64,000 nucleotides of DNA from Selaginella moellendorffii (lineage: Eukaryota; Streptophyta; Lycopodiopsida; Selaginellales; Selaginellaceae): assembly GCF_000143415.4 (NCBI RefSeq), contig NW_003314285.1, positions 905,451-969,450 of the forward strand, written 5' to 3'. The stretch's first letter is position 1. Every line of letters starts with the position of its first letter. Positions 32,571-45,282 of the stretch are shown here, piece after piece. Under the pieces are notes generated by a model. The model had not been told where the DNA came from, ran no database searches, and saw only the letters and a program-made list of their open reading frames with translations. Both the position numbers and the translations under genes were made by a program.

Positions 32571-34757
32571 TTAAATGCTAAGAAGATTTGAAATTTGATT
32601 TGTCAGGAAGAGCTTAGTAATTAGATCGTGCCCGGCAGCGTCCCGGTGATCCAGCTTCATGAGAGATTGGAATGCATCGCGGGCGATTTCTCGGTTCCTC
32701 CACTTCCCACACGCACTCAGCAGTGTTCTCCACGTCACTGCATTGGGCTCGAATGGCATCGACTGGATCATCGCCACGGCCTCACTGATGCGATTGGAGC
32801 GGCCCAGGAGATCGATCACGCAGTGGTAGTGCTCAATCCCAACCTGAATTCCACTACCAGCCGAGATCATTGCCTCGAAAATTTTCTTCCCTTGATCAAC
32901 CAGCCCCGTATGGTTGCATAGCGTGAGAATCGAAAGGAGGGTCACACTATCCGGCGCCAATCCCTCAGAGCCCATCTGGAAGAAGAGCTCAAACGCGCGA
33001 ATCACGTCGCCGTGGCGGGCATAGCCACCAATGAGTGCGTTCCACGTCACTGGATTTCTTTTGCACGAGTCAAAGATTCTCCTGGCATCTTTCAAGTCGC
33101 CGGCCTTTGCATAGCAGTCAACCAGGGCCGTCTCGAGCGCGTCGTCCCATTGACCACATTGACCGTGGATCATTCCTTGCCGGCAAGCTTCGCCATGGAT
33201 CGATCGCAAAGGGCTTCTGGCAATGCTGCCACAAGCCTTGATCGCCGCGAGAAATATTGATTCGCGGAAGGTCTCTCCCCCTTGATCCCCAAGTTCTTGG
33301 AGCTTCCAAAAGAGTTCCACTGCGATCTCTCCCTCGCCACTCTCAGCGTATCCCAGCAAGAGCGAGGTCCACAGTACAGCAGCGTCGTCGATGGAGCTTC
33401 CATGGATTGGAATTCGATCGAAGACACTCCGTGCATCGATCATACTCCCACATTTGGAGTACATGTCGATCAAGCTGCTAGCTAGAAGCGAATCTATAAG
33501 TTCCACCCCTCCGCCACTCCTGCGGACGATCAGGGAGTGAACTGCGAGTCCTCGCTTGAGGCTACCGATCTTGACGTTCTTGGCTGAGATTTCCTGGCCG
33601 GCTTCTTTCACAGCAAGGCTCGAGCAGGCTCTTACGGCAGCAGCGAATGTGAGTCGATCCGGCGAGCACGTCATAAGCTCGAGTAGATCGAGAGCGCATT
33701 TTTCTTCGTGGTTTTGAGCGTAGGCCATAAGTAGCGCGTTCCAGGAGACGACATCGTGGCTGTGCATTCGATCGAAGATCCGGCGAGCATCGATCAAGCT
33801 CCCACAGCTCGAGTACATGTCGATCAGTGTGCTAGCCAGGAAGAGATTGGAGCAGCAGTCCAAGCCGAAGTTGAGTGCTTTAGCATGCAAAGCCATGCCA
33901 GTTTCCAAAAACTTACAAGAGCTCCGTCCTTCCTCATGAGACTCTCGTGCTACTCGAGCACAAGCCTTGAAACCAACCACAAAAGTTCGATCGTCAACCA
34001 TGGATGATCTCTCTTGAGTGATTTTTGAGAAGAGATCCAGAGCGACTTGACTTTGAGAGCCCATGATGTAACCCAGAAGCAATATGTTCCATGGATAAAT
34101 CCCATGTGCTGGCATTTTTTCGAAAGCTCTCTTAGCATCCACTATAGAGCAAGAACTCTCGCGAGTAAGTGCATTGAGAAATGCAGTCCAAGTGACAAAA
34201 TCTCGCTGAGGCATCTCGTCAAAAAGCTTTTGTACCTGTTGTATACAATGCCCGGGCGCGGCAACTGCATTCATTATTGACCCCCACGAAACGACACTCC
34301 TTTCCGGAATTTTCTTGAAGACAAGCAGAGCGGTTTCAACGGTTCCATATTTTGCGCACGCAGTTAGAAGTTTGTTCCACGAGGATACGTCTTTCTGTCC
34401 CATTCTAGTGAACAAGTTCCAAACATCACACAAACACCCGTTCTGGGCATAGGCTTTGAGCATTATGTTCCACGAGAAGAGGTCGGGGTTTATGATCCCG
34501 TGGAAAACTTGGGCTGCATTTTGGATGCTCCCACAGTTTCCATACATTTCTATGAGCTTGTTAGCTAGGAACCTACTGCATTGATGCTCTGTTTGCAGAA
34601 TTTGTATGTGAATTCTTTTGCCAGTTTTTAGAGAGTGGCATTGTTTGAGAGATTGAGCAAAATCACTTATAGATGGCATTAGTGAGCTGATATGAAAGAA
34701 TAATGAGGAGTCACCATCATAAACAACCTTCGTTAAAGTTTGGAGAGAAAAGATCAA
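32571..34757 (-). CDS. Pentatricopeptide-repeat protein, PLS class, E-type end
   Basis: An intronless organellar RNA-binding protein of 728 aa. Successive P, L and S repeats begin near residue 60 (LANKLIEMYGNCGSIQNAAQ, then NPDLFSWNIMLKAYAQNGC) and run to about residue 600. They include repeated MYSSCGSLIDARRIFDRM and WNALLMAYAQN units. The C-terminus has the E motif (WRTLLSACGKWRNREIARDA) and stops without a DYW deaminase domain (ending NQISNLLSI). Such proteins usually guide C-to-U editing or processing in plastids or mitochondria, with a DYW domain supplied in trans. Lycophytes edit RNA very heavily, which fits. The target and organelle are not evident. Met27 (34679) is an alternative start. 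Downstream, convergent Lhcb4 ends only 147 bp away. Confidence 0.93.
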   Translation of the reverse strand: MIFSLQTLTKVVYDGDSSLFFHISSLMPSISDFAQSLKQCHSLKTGKRIHIQILQTEHQCSRFLANKLIEMYGNCGSIQNAAQVFHGIINPDLFSWNIMLKAYAQNGCLCDVWNLFTRMGQKDVSSWNKLLTACAKYGTVETALLVFKKIPERSVVSWGSIMNAVAAPGHCIQQVQKLFDEMPQRDFVTWTAFLNALTRESSCSIVDAKRAFEKMPAHGIYPWNILLLGYIMGSQSQVALDLFSKITQERSSMVDDRTFVVGFKACARVARESHEEGRSSCKFLETGMALHAKALNFGLDCCSNLFLASTLIDMYSSCGSLIDARRIFDRMHSHDVVSWNALLMAYAQNHEEKCALDLLELMTCSPDRLTFAAAVRACSSLAVKEAGQEISAKNVKIGSLKRGLAVHSLIVRRSGGGVELIDSLLASSLIDMYSKCGSMIDARSVFDRIPIHGSSIDDAAVLWTSLLLGYAESGEGEIAVELFWKLQELGDQGGETFRESIFLAAIKACGSIARSPLRSIHGEACRQGMIHGQCGQWDDALETALVDCYAKAGDLKDARRIFDSCKRNPVTWNALIGGYARHGDVIRAFELFFQMGSEGLAPDSVTLLSILTLCNHTGLVDQGKKIFEAMISAGSGIQVGIEHYHCVIDLLGRSNRISEAVAMIQSMPFEPNAVTWRTLLSACGKWRNREIARDAFQSLMKLDHRDAAGHDLITKLFLTNQISNLLSI

Positions 34758-35069
34758 TCCTAGTAAGGCACAAACAAGAGTGTAAATATAATCATAAAAA
34801 AAAAATGTTTTAATTTTTTTTATTTATGAATGTTCAAAAAAAGTTACCATATTTATCATTTTCTTATAAATAATATATACTTGAGGTATCAAGCAAAAAA
34901 AGTAATTATCTGCACTTCATGGATCAAAAAGTATAGCTATAAAATTCAAAAAAACTGATTATATACTTAAAGTGTTCATTTAGTGATGGAGATTAACTCT
35001 CAATTATATAAAACTCTAAATGTATAGCCTTAATGTTCATTTATATATTTAAAGTATTAAATATTTTCA
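34758..35069. other. AT-rich spacer between PPR gene and gypsy element
   Basis: About 310 bp, AT-rich, containing the PPR upstream region. No motif of note. The last bases, TTTCA at 35065-35069, flank the LTR. Confidence 0.4.
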
Positions 35070-35243
35070 TGTGAGTGCATGGAATATGGAAAGGGAATAC
35101 AGAAATGTGCATATCAATTAACCCAAAAACCCTAGCTTATATACAGGAGCGAATGGTCCGGATTGAAACCAATCCGACGGCTACCAAAATCCACTACGCT
35201 AATATTAGTATACGGCATCGTAGCCGTACACTTGGCCCTCACA
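35070..35243 (-). repeat. 3' LTR of the gypsy element
   Basis: 174 bp, starting TGTGAGTGCATGG and ending GGCCCTCACA on the plus strand; near-identical to the copy at 39906. Confidence 0.95.
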
Positions 35244-35275
35244 TCATCCCCTCCTCTCGGAATAATGGAAGGCCA

Positions 35276-38200
35276 TCAGGGTTCTCTTGTAGATAGGCTG
35301 GGATCTGGAGGAACGTCAGGAGGAGGCATCGGTGGATCTGTAGATGGTATTAACTGCTCCTGATCCCTCTGTATGAAGCGTTTTAACCGCTGCACATGCA
35401 CAATCTCCGGAGGATCAGCCTGCTGAACGTCATGCCGAACCTCATAAACTTGTGGTCCAACTTGCCGCAACACCCGATACGGTCCTTTCCACTTCGCAAG
35501 GAGCCCCTTAGATAAACCACGTACCGTAAGATGGGGAAAATGGACTAACACCAAATCATCCACTTTGTACTCCGCTGGTGGACGATGATGGGAATTGTAG
35601 CGTCGTTGTTGTCCCACTTGTACGCGGCCTAAGTGTTCAGCAGACTCTGCTCGGACAAGTGGAAGAATGCTTGTCAAATATTGATCCCATGACCTAGCAT
35701 CAGGAGCTCGTGGCAATCGCGAAGGTAAACCTAGCTCTGTTGGTAATATTGGATCATGACCATATAGAAGTTTATATGGTGAAGCACCAACAGAACTCTG
35801 CACCCCTGTGACATAAGCATACCGAAGAGACGGCAAATAACCATCCCAATCCCAATGTTGATAGTTCACATACTTCGCAATCATCCCTTTGAATGTCCGA
35901 ACGAGCCGTTCCACCAGACCGTCTGATTGTGGATGATAAGCACTCGTAAAAGTGTGGCGTATCCCCAACCGAGATGTCAAAACATGAAATACCTCAGCCA
36001 TAAATGCAGGACCATTATCCGAAAGAATCCGTTCTGGACAAGAATGCTGGAACACCACTCGATTGAGGAGGAAGTATCCAACAGCAGTTGCAGAGGCACT
36101 AACAAGAGCACCAACTTCCACCCAACGAGTCAAGTAGTCAGAAGCAATAATAACATACTCATTGCCAGCAGTCGATCGTGGAAAAGGTCCCATAAGATCA
36201 AACGCCACCAACTCAAACGGACAAGAAACTGCAATTGACTCCAACCGTCCTTCTGCAGCACAAGGGGGAGTATTACGAGCTTGGCACCAAACGCAGCTAC
36301 GCACATACTGGATAATATCACGTCGCATCTCTGGCCAATAGAAAGATCTGCGCAGCTTCTCGTTGACACGACGGTGTCCCATATGCCCACCTAGAATAGG
36401 AGAATCATGGTAGGCATGGAGAAACCGCGGAATAAACACCGAAGGCACCACCAGCCGTAAATGAGCATCAGGATCCGTCCCCACAAAATAAAGAAGGCCA
36501 TCTTCAAGGCGATATTGAGAATGTAAATGCCGAAAAGGCAAGTCATCAGCAAGTGATGCAGGATTCTCAAACCCATCTCGAAGCCTTCGAATCCACGGCT
36601 CAATCTTTTGAGCCTCGCGAACCTCATCCAGAGAAGGTAGATCTTGCTCTACGCCCTGTGGACACTGAACGTCAAGGACAGCAACCGCCGACGGCACAGA
36701 ATCCTCATCTAGAAAATCCACAGATGCTGGAACAACAGGTTCTTCAGAAACATGAGAAGTGAGTGGAGAAGGAAGAGGAGCTCGAGAAAGGGCATCAGCA
36801 TCAGCCATAGAACTCCCTGGGCGATGAACAACATTGAAATCATATATCTGAAGCTTCAAAGCCCATCGAGCCGTACGACCAACCAGGTTCTTCCGCTTCA
36901 ATAATGAAGTAACAGCAGCATGGTCACCTTCAAGTAACGTCCGAGAACCATGTAGATAAGCATGAAGTTTCTCGAAACCCCAGACTGCTGCTAAACACTC
37001 CTTCTCTGTCGTGGAGTAGTTCATGTCCGCTGGTTGTAATGTACGGCTTATGTATGCAATGGGATGGCACTGACCAGGCACACTCGAGCTCTCTTGCATC
37101 AACACAGCTCCAAGACCAATGTCAGAACCATCCACGCGCAAAATAAAAGGTCGAGTGTAGTCAGGATATGCCAAAACCGGAGGAGTCGTCAATAGCTCTT
37201 TGAGATTCACGAACGCCCGCTCACAATCAGGAGACCAGATGAAAGATGACGTTGATGACTTCAGCAACGCTCGCAATGGTAAAGTGCGATCGGAAAGATG
37301 ATCCACAAAACGACCGAGATACTGCACCTTACCCAAAAAGCACTGCACATCATTCACACACTTCGGAGTAGGGAACTTTAGAACAGCCACAAGTTTGTCA
37401 GGATCAACTTGCAAACCCTCACGAGAAATACGGTACCCAAGATAAGTTGTGTCCTTGGACCCAAACACGCACTTCGACCGCTTCAGCTTTAAACCAACGT
37501 CGCGTAGCCGATCCAACACTTTACAAACATCACAAACATGCTCCTCCCACGTCCCCTCCGAGTGGATCAAGACATCATCAATGAAGTCAGCCGTCACCTC
37601 CGGCATATCGCAAAGAACCTCGCCCATCATCCGCTGAAAAGTTGCTGGAGCATTGTTCAAACCAAACGGCATCACCAAAAACTCGTACAAACCAAATGGT
37701 GTACGAAAAGCAGTCTTAGGAATATCGTCTTCAGCCATCGGTACTTCCCAATACCCAGAAGCAAGATCTAGATTGGTGAACCAACAACTTCGCCCCAGAC
37801 GATCCAAGAGATCAGCAGTGTGAGGAAGAGGGTACACGTCCGGGATCGTCACTTCATTTAACGGACGATAGTCAATACAGAAACGAATACTCCCATCAGG
37901 CTTCGTCACAAGATGAGGTTTACATGCCCAAGGACTCTGCGACTTCCGAATAACACTCTTATCCAACATCTCCTTGACGTTTGCACGTAAAATCTTAATC
38001 TCCTTGGGTGACTGACGACGAACAGGAACCTTGATTGGACGAGCATCCCCAGTTGGAATGGGATGACGTGTGGCAATCTTGGCCCCAGACGATAGGTCAA
38101 ATTCAAAGAGATCAGAATACTCCTTCATGAGCTGGTCAACAGCTGCAACACAAAGATCATCGGAGGGATCGGATAAGGGAAGAGCAGAACAAGATGGAAA

Positions 38201-38740
38201 CACAAGAGGAAATAATGGGGGAACAAAAGTAATGGAAGCAGAGGTAGAAGTAGAGGGACGAAGAGGTACGGAAGTGAGAGGAATGGATGAAACATAAGGA
38301 AGTATGAGACAAGGGGGAAAAGCCTCAAAGTCACACTTGGTATGATTGTGCTGCAACCAATCCATACCAAGAATGAGGTCAAAAGCTTGACTCGGCACCA
38401 CCCGCAACGACTGCAACTCAAGCTCGAGATCGCCCACACGCACAACCAGGTCCGCCTCATCTCGTGCACATGCATGTGTACGGCCGTTGCCATAAAGAAT
38501 GAAAACTGGATCCGCCGCACGACGCAAGTGTAGACGACAACGTGTGGCAATAGGTCGAGCAATAGAAGATAAACTCGAACCTATATCAACCAACACGGAG
38601 AGAAGAATAGGAGACCTCTTGTTATAAAAACGAGTTTGGAAAGTAAACACTGGATGAACCGGTGCCGAGTGAACCCCTTGATGATACTCCCGAAAGAAAG
38701 ATGGAGGGGTCACTAACTTATTCGCGCAAGGTCCCTCCAT
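35276..38740 (-). CDS. Gypsy pol polyprotein (PR-RT-RH-IN)
   Basis: 1154 codons without interruption. Protease region: LVDIGSSLSSIARPIA, where the usual D-T/S-G catalytic triplet reads D-I-G, followed by LILGMDWL. RT: CKPHLVTKPDGSIRFCIDYR, LDLASGYWEVPM, FGLNNAPATFQRMM and the catalytic FIDDVLIHS. RNase H: LRVDGSDIGLGAVLMQ and TEKECLAAVWGFEK. Integrase: an HHCC zinc domain (GGHMGHRRVNEK...SCVWC) and the DDE core (FDLMGPF, SDNGPAF, YHPQSDGLVERL). A GPY-type tail (AKWKGPYRVLRQVGPQVYEV) is followed by a Pro-rich end. Its ATG overlaps the reading frame of gag as TAATG (38742-38738). Whether D-I-G is active is uncertain, so the copy may be non-autonomous although intact in length. Confidence 0.93.
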   Translation of the reverse strand: MEGPCANKLVTPPSFFREYHQGVHSAPVHPVFTFQTRFYNKRSPILLSVLVDIGSSLSSIARPIATRCRLHLRRAADPVFILYGNGRTHACARDEADLVVRVGDLELELQSLRVVPSQAFDLILGMDWLQHNHTKCDFEAFPPCLILPYVSSIPLTSVPLRPSTSTSASITFVPPLFPLVFPSCSALPLSDPSDDLCVAAVDQLMKEYSDLFEFDLSSGAKIATRHPIPTGDARPIKVPVRRQSPKEIKILRANVKEMLDKSVIRKSQSPWACKPHLVTKPDGSIRFCIDYRPLNEVTIPDVYPLPHTADLLDRLGRSCWFTNLDLASGYWEVPMAEDDIPKTAFRTPFGLYEFLVMPFGLNNAPATFQRMMGEVLCDMPEVTADFIDDVLIHSEGTWEEHVCDVCKVLDRLRDVGLKLKRSKCVFGSKDTTYLGYRISREGLQVDPDKLVAVLKFPTPKCVNDVQCFLGKVQYLGRFVDHLSDRTLPLRALLKSSTSSFIWSPDCERAFVNLKELLTTPPVLAYPDYTRPFILRVDGSDIGLGAVLMQESSSVPGQCHPIAYISRTLQPADMNYSTTEKECLAAVWGFEKLHAYLHGSRTLLEGDHAAVTSLLKRKNLVGRTARWALKLQIYDFNVVHRPGSSMADADALSRAPLPSPLTSHVSEEPVVPASVDFLDEDSVPSAVAVLDVQCPQGVEQDLPSLDEVREAQKIEPWIRRLRDGFENPASLADDLPFRHLHSQYRLEDGLLYFVGTDPDAHLRLVVPSVFIPRFLHAYHDSPILGGHMGHRRVNEKLRRSFYWPEMRRDIIQYVRSCVWCQARNTPPCAAEGRLESIAVSCPFELVAFDLMGPFPRSTAGNEYVIIASDYLTRWVEVGALVSASATAVGYFLLNRVVFQHSCPERILSDNGPAFMAEVFHVLTSRLGIRHTFTSAYHPQSDGLVERLVRTFKGMIAKYVNYQHWDWDGYLPSLRYAYVTGVQSSVGASPYKLLYGHDPILPTELGLPSRLPRAPDARSWDQYLTSILPLVRAESAEHLGRVQVGQQRRYNSHHRPPAEYKVDDLVLVHFPHLTVRGLSKGLLAKWKGPYRVLRQVGPQVYEVRHDVQQADPPEIVHVQRLKRFIQRDQEQLIPSTDPPMPPPDVPPDPSLSTREP

Positions 38741-39672
38741 TACTCGCGCGACTCCTCGTTTCCCGAATGCACCTCAGTATCCAAACCTTCCACCGCAGCA
38801 GCACCAACGGGACGTTGCTGACGCCAAGGTCTCCACCCAGGAAATGGAGGTCGCCAATCCGGAAAGCGCCGACAACGCCGTTAAGTATGACCAACTTCAT
38901 CACACGCCCAGCAACGAATGTCACGGCCACGACCACGTCCTCGCCCTTGTCCTTGGACTCGAGTAGCAGCAGCATCAACCTCCATGGGAACAGGACCATC
39001 ACTCATAGGAAGTGGAACTGAAGGACGTGTAGCAAGAAGTGGAAGAGGCGACGTCTCATAACGTTGTGCCAAGCGAAGAGCATCGTCAAGAGTGGCAGGA
39101 GCAAGTGCATGCACAAGTCCGACAAGATCTTGACGAAGTGCTGGCCACAACATTCCTAGCTTGATCCGCTCCGACATATTTGGCTCCGCACGAAGCAAAA
39201 GACTTCGGAAAGAAACGCCAAATTGCATCACCGACTCAGATGGCCCTTGGCGAAGACGATGCAATTGTTGGAAGGCATCATTACAATCGTCAGCGTGTCC
39301 GAAGGCGCGTTTGAAGACATCCGAAAGAACACTCCAATTGCCACGAGTAGCTGCGCTCAATCCATTGTACCACTGCAATGCCGTCCCTTGAAGACATGTG
39401 GGGAACTCACGCAAACATCGAGCATCATCCCAAGAATGATATGTGGCAATCACCGTGAAGTGATCGAACCAATGGTACACATCATCCCCAGGATTCACAC
39501 GAAAGAACTCCGGCCGAACGCGAGGATTGGCACCAAAAGCAGGAGGAGTTGTACCATGTGCCGTGAACACCGCCATCAACTGAGTTTGGTTGTTCAATTG
39601 CAGACGCATAGCATCAAGCAATTGAACCAATTGCTGCTCTAGAGTCAAAGGAGGAGATTGCGGATCGGCCAT
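38740..39672 (-). CDS. Gypsy gag with in-frame stop in the zinc knuckle
   Basis: Starts at 39672 (MADPQSPPLTLEQQL). The capsid-like region contains FRVNPGDDVYHWFDHFTV and LQGTALQWYNGL. An Arg/Gly-rich stretch leads into the nucleocapsid. The zinc knuckle C-x2-C-x4-H-x4-C reads CWACDEVGHT-stop-RRC, with TAA at 38883-38881 standing where a residue is expected. The same frame stays open for 46 further codons to TAA at 38742-38740, which overlaps the pol ATG by one base. The short product is 263 residues. The stop could be a mutation of this copy or a read-through site. Confidence 0.85.
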
Positions 39673-39905
39673 GAAAATGAATGAGAAAGAAAGAGCAAAA
39701 GAAGAGAAATGACAAAAAGTTGGAAAGAAATGGTAGATCTAGACAATGCAAAAAGCTAGATCTAAACCAAAATCCTGAAAGGAAAGAACAAAAGAAAGGA
39801 AATGGAAAAAACTAGATCTAGACAATGCAAAAGCTAGATCTAAACCGAAATCCTAAATCCAAGCACTCCCCAGGAACAATCAAAGGTGCCCCTCACCTCC
39901 ACCAA

Positions 39906-40079
39906 TGTGAGTGCATGGAATATGGAAAGGGAATACAGAAATGTGCATATCAATTAACCCAAAAACCCTAGCTTATATACAGGAGCGAGTGGTCCGGATT
40001 GAAACCAATCCGACGGCTACCAAAATCCACTACGCTAATATTAGTATATGGCATCGTAGCCGTACACTTGGCCCTCACA
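39906..40079 (-). repeat. 5' LTR of the gypsy element
   Basis: 174 bp. Two differences from the 3' LTR give about 1% divergence, so insertion was recent. Confidence 0.95.
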
Positions 40080-41855
40080 ATGTCCTTTTTTCTCAAAACA
40101 TTTCCAACAAAAAATGTATATTTTTAAAAATTTAAGTTATAAATATAATTGAAAAACTATTATAAAGATGGGAAGTTTATGTTACTTTTATTGTCCTTTC
40201 ATATATATCTAATTTTTGGCATTATAACCTTATTCTCTTCAATATAAAACCCTCAATTTTACTCTAAATTTTTTTATTTGTTTTTATAAATGATGTAAAA
40301 TTTTTAAACTTAAAATTATTCAACTCTTTAAATAATCACAAATTTTATTACCTAAAATACTAATGTGTCCACCTCCCATATAATATTAAATAATTAAATT
40401 ATATTATCTAAAATTTTATAAATGCAAAAAAATTCTAATCATTTTTATAAAATAGTATTAAATTAAAATTTATTTATTAATAATTATTGTTATAGATTTT
40501 TATTGACTTAGATATAGTAAATAGGTAAAATAAATAACATTATGTCTTCCCTGACTATTAAACAAACATTGATATATTATTTGAGGATTTTACTCATTTG
40601 TTTTTAATGGTCATGTAAGTAAATCTTTTTTTTGCATGTTTAAAGGCATCATTATAGCCAAGTAAATTAAACTAAGAAATAAGTTTTTAATACTATAATC
40701 GATTATAAACCATTTCAAATAACAAGTAAAACTTATTTTTAATGTTTAAAAGAATATTTAATAATGAAAGCATTTATTTTTATGATTTTAAGAAGACAAT
40801 TTTAAATTTTGTATTTCAAAAAAAAAAAGATTTAAAGTGTTGTTTTTTTAAAGTACTAAGTTCAAAATATAGTCTAAAAGTATTTTAAAAAATTAAACTA
40901 TGTTTTAGGAATATTCTTAAAGAGTAAAATATTTTGATTAGTGAAAATAGTTTTTTATTTTTTTGAATTGCTTTGATATTCATGTAAATTCTACCATCTA
41001 ACAAATTTAGATTAATTTTTCGTATAGATTTTAATTTTTTTTACTTTCTTAAATAAGAGTTAATACAAATCTTGAACATTCTTATATACAAATTCAATTT
41101 TATCTTGGTTTTATAATTTATATTTTTTGTTTTGATAGTTTTGTTGACCTTTTATAGGATCAAATATAAAACACTATGGATTCAATTCTAAATTTCTAAA
41201 TAATGTACTTTTAGAGCTTTAAATTAACAAAAGAGGCACCATCTCTACTTTTTATAATTCTTTTGAATTATAATATATATTTCTCCCTTTTCACTTTCAA
41301 AATGAATTTTATAATTTGAAAAATTGCACCAAAAATGGTCCTATGAGCCTAATCCCACATTAAAGCCTCCTCCCTCTCGGCACTTTATTTCAAACATTAA
41401 GAGTTACCCTCAAGGGGAAAAGGAACTTATATTCCCTGTAACATTGTTGATTATCTCATGAGAGACAACACAATGGCAGTAAACGTCTCCCATATCTGGC
41501 TGCTGGATTTAATGGACAAATCTGATCATAGCCCCCTGGCCTTTCGACTACAAACTACAGAGGCTTACCTTAGTACATGACTGCTGAGGACAGCCGCAAG
41601 GGACGAGGCGGACGACACTGATGCCAACGAGATTGGACGAAATGGTTATGGCAATCGTCATAGCTGGCAATTATCACATATACATATTTCATCGGACTTT
41701 TGTAAATAAAATGAATTAAACAATATATAAATGAAGGCAGCAAATTTATTCCAATATACAGCCAAACGAAATGAATGAATGAATGAATTGTCTCTAAAAA
41801 TTCCTACAAAAGAATTCTACACAAAACAATCAACCGGTAGATCCAGTCGTCCAGA
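40080..41855. other. AT-rich gene-free block
   Basis: About 1.8 kb of very AT-rich sequence (to about 41.3 kb), then a more balanced 400 bp that probably forms the 3' flank of the Kazal gene. A four-unit GAAT repeat lies at about 41770-41787. No gene. Confidence 0.5.
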
Positions 41856-42236
41856 TCAAGGAATCCCAAAGAGAACCAGCACTCCAGCGAGCATCAGCCA
41901 CACAAGATGGACGAGAAGTAAAGCCCGCCCGGCCATGGCGCCCTTTCCCAAACCTCCTCCATTTCCAGGGCTACAGTAGCCGGTGTGCGAGATCTCCACG
42001 CCGTCGCAAGCGGCATCGCGAGAGCCACACCAATACGTCACGCCGTTCGCCCCACACACTGGATCCGCACGCAGGCAGCTCACCGGGCACTCGATCTTGG
42101 CGGCATCTCCCCCGTCTAGAACCCTAGAACCTGAATCGATGATCGACAAGCGCTGGCCGTCCTGATCGCCGGAGACGAGCGCCAGAAATGCAAGGAGCTG
42201 GAGCGCCCACAAGAGCGAATTCTTCTTCCTTCCCAT
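41856..42236 (-). CDS. Kazal-type serine protease inhibitor (KPI family)
   Basis: A single-exon gene of 126 aa from Met at 42236; a Met 12 codons upstream (42272) is less likely because the signal peptide starts at 42236 (MGRKKNSLLWALQLLAFLAL). The Kazal domain is CPVSCLRADPVCGANGVTYW followed by CGSRDAACDG...GYC, with six cysteines and the plant-type CPVxC start. A Gly-rich linker (SPGNGGGLGKG) is followed by a hydrophobic C-terminus (LLLVHLVWLMLAGVLVLFG) like that of Arabidopsis KPI-1. That tail is probably a membrane anchor or GPI signal. Predicted site: secretory pathway or cell surface, against microbial or endogenous subtilisin-like proteases. A fragment of a similar gene lies at 19276-19340. 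Confidence 0.92.
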   Translation of the reverse strand: MGRKKNSLLWALQLLAFLALVSGDQDGQRLSIIDSGSRVLDGGDAAKIECPVSCLRADPVCGANGVTYWCGSRDAACDGVEISHTGYCSPGNGGGLGKGAMAGRALLLVHLVWLMLAGVLVLFGIP

Positions 42237-42394
42237 CGATTCATACCCTAAAACGCGTTCTTTCTTTCGCAACGTTTATTTCTAAGGACGGAGGTTATTA
42301 ACAATGAGAGAATCAACTTGTACTTAAATCAAAAGAAAAACATCAAAAATTCATTTTAAAGGCCAAAAAGGAAGAAAAAAAATCTCGCTCACGC

Positions 42395-44969
<2,575 letters not shown>

Positions 44970-44971
44970 TC

Positions 44972-45093
44972 AACCCTAAGGGCTACCTTTGTGTTGGAAA
45001 ACCCTAAACGAAGGCAGAGCGCCGCGTTGCCCTTTGGCGGCGCGGGCAAACTATAACCAGCATTAAAATTTACTAAAATTTTTTAACCCTAAG
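44972..45093. promoter_or_regulatory. Three telo-box motifs upstream of PABP
   Basis: AACCCTAAG at 44972-44980, AAACCCTAA at 44999-45007 and AACCCTAAG at 45085-45093. They cluster 180-300 bp before the PABP start. Telo-boxes are known in promoters of plant translation genes; use here is inferred. Confidence 0.55.
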
Positions 45094-45180
45094 ACAAGAG
45101 ACACGACGTTCCGGCCGACGGAAACTTTGGCTAAGAGAGATCGAACTCTCGATCATCATTATTAGGGCTACTTTTCAAAC

Positions 45181-45282
45181 ATTCCCGCCAAGCAGGCGAC
45201 ACGTGGTGGACATCCGACGGTGTTGCTCACGGGCACTCCCGGCCGTTGATAACCGGGGATTGTGTGAGCTACTTGGCGGGAT
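45181..45282. promoter_or_regulatory. Two E2F-type sites and a G-box upstream of cyclin A
   Basis: ATTCCCGCCAA (45181-45191) and TTGGCGGGAT (45273-45282) are near-perfect E2F sites in opposite orientation. A CACGTG G-box lies at 45200-45205. They stand 125-225 bp before the cyclin ATG, which fits S-phase control. Confidence 0.65.

Larger units (their letters stand above)
35070..40079 (-). mobile_element. Young Ty3/gypsy LTR retrotransposon (5010 bp)
   Basis: Two 174-bp LTRs (TG...CA ends) enclose gag and pol on the minus strand. The LTRs differ at only two positions that I can see (within GCGAATGG/GCGAGTGG and TATACGGC/TATATGGC). A primer-binding-like TGGTGGAGGTGAGGGGCA lies just inside the 5' LTR (39904-39887), and a polypurine tract GAGAGGAGGGGATGA lies just before the 3' LTR (about 35258-35244). 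Pol order is protease, RT, RNase H, integrase, which defines Ty3/gypsy; there is no chromodomain. No matching target-site duplication flanks it (TTTCA versus ATGTC). An old relative lies at 22.1-24.2 kb in the opposite orientation. Confidence 0.95.

Noticed and set aside
38718-39002. 94-codon minus-strand frame between gag and pol
   Set aside because: It is the alternate frame of the gag 3' end; the gag frame itself completes the zinc knuckle and meets pol at TAATG.
35927-39642. Plus-strand frames over the gypsy element
   Set aside because: All are antisense shadows of gag and pol.
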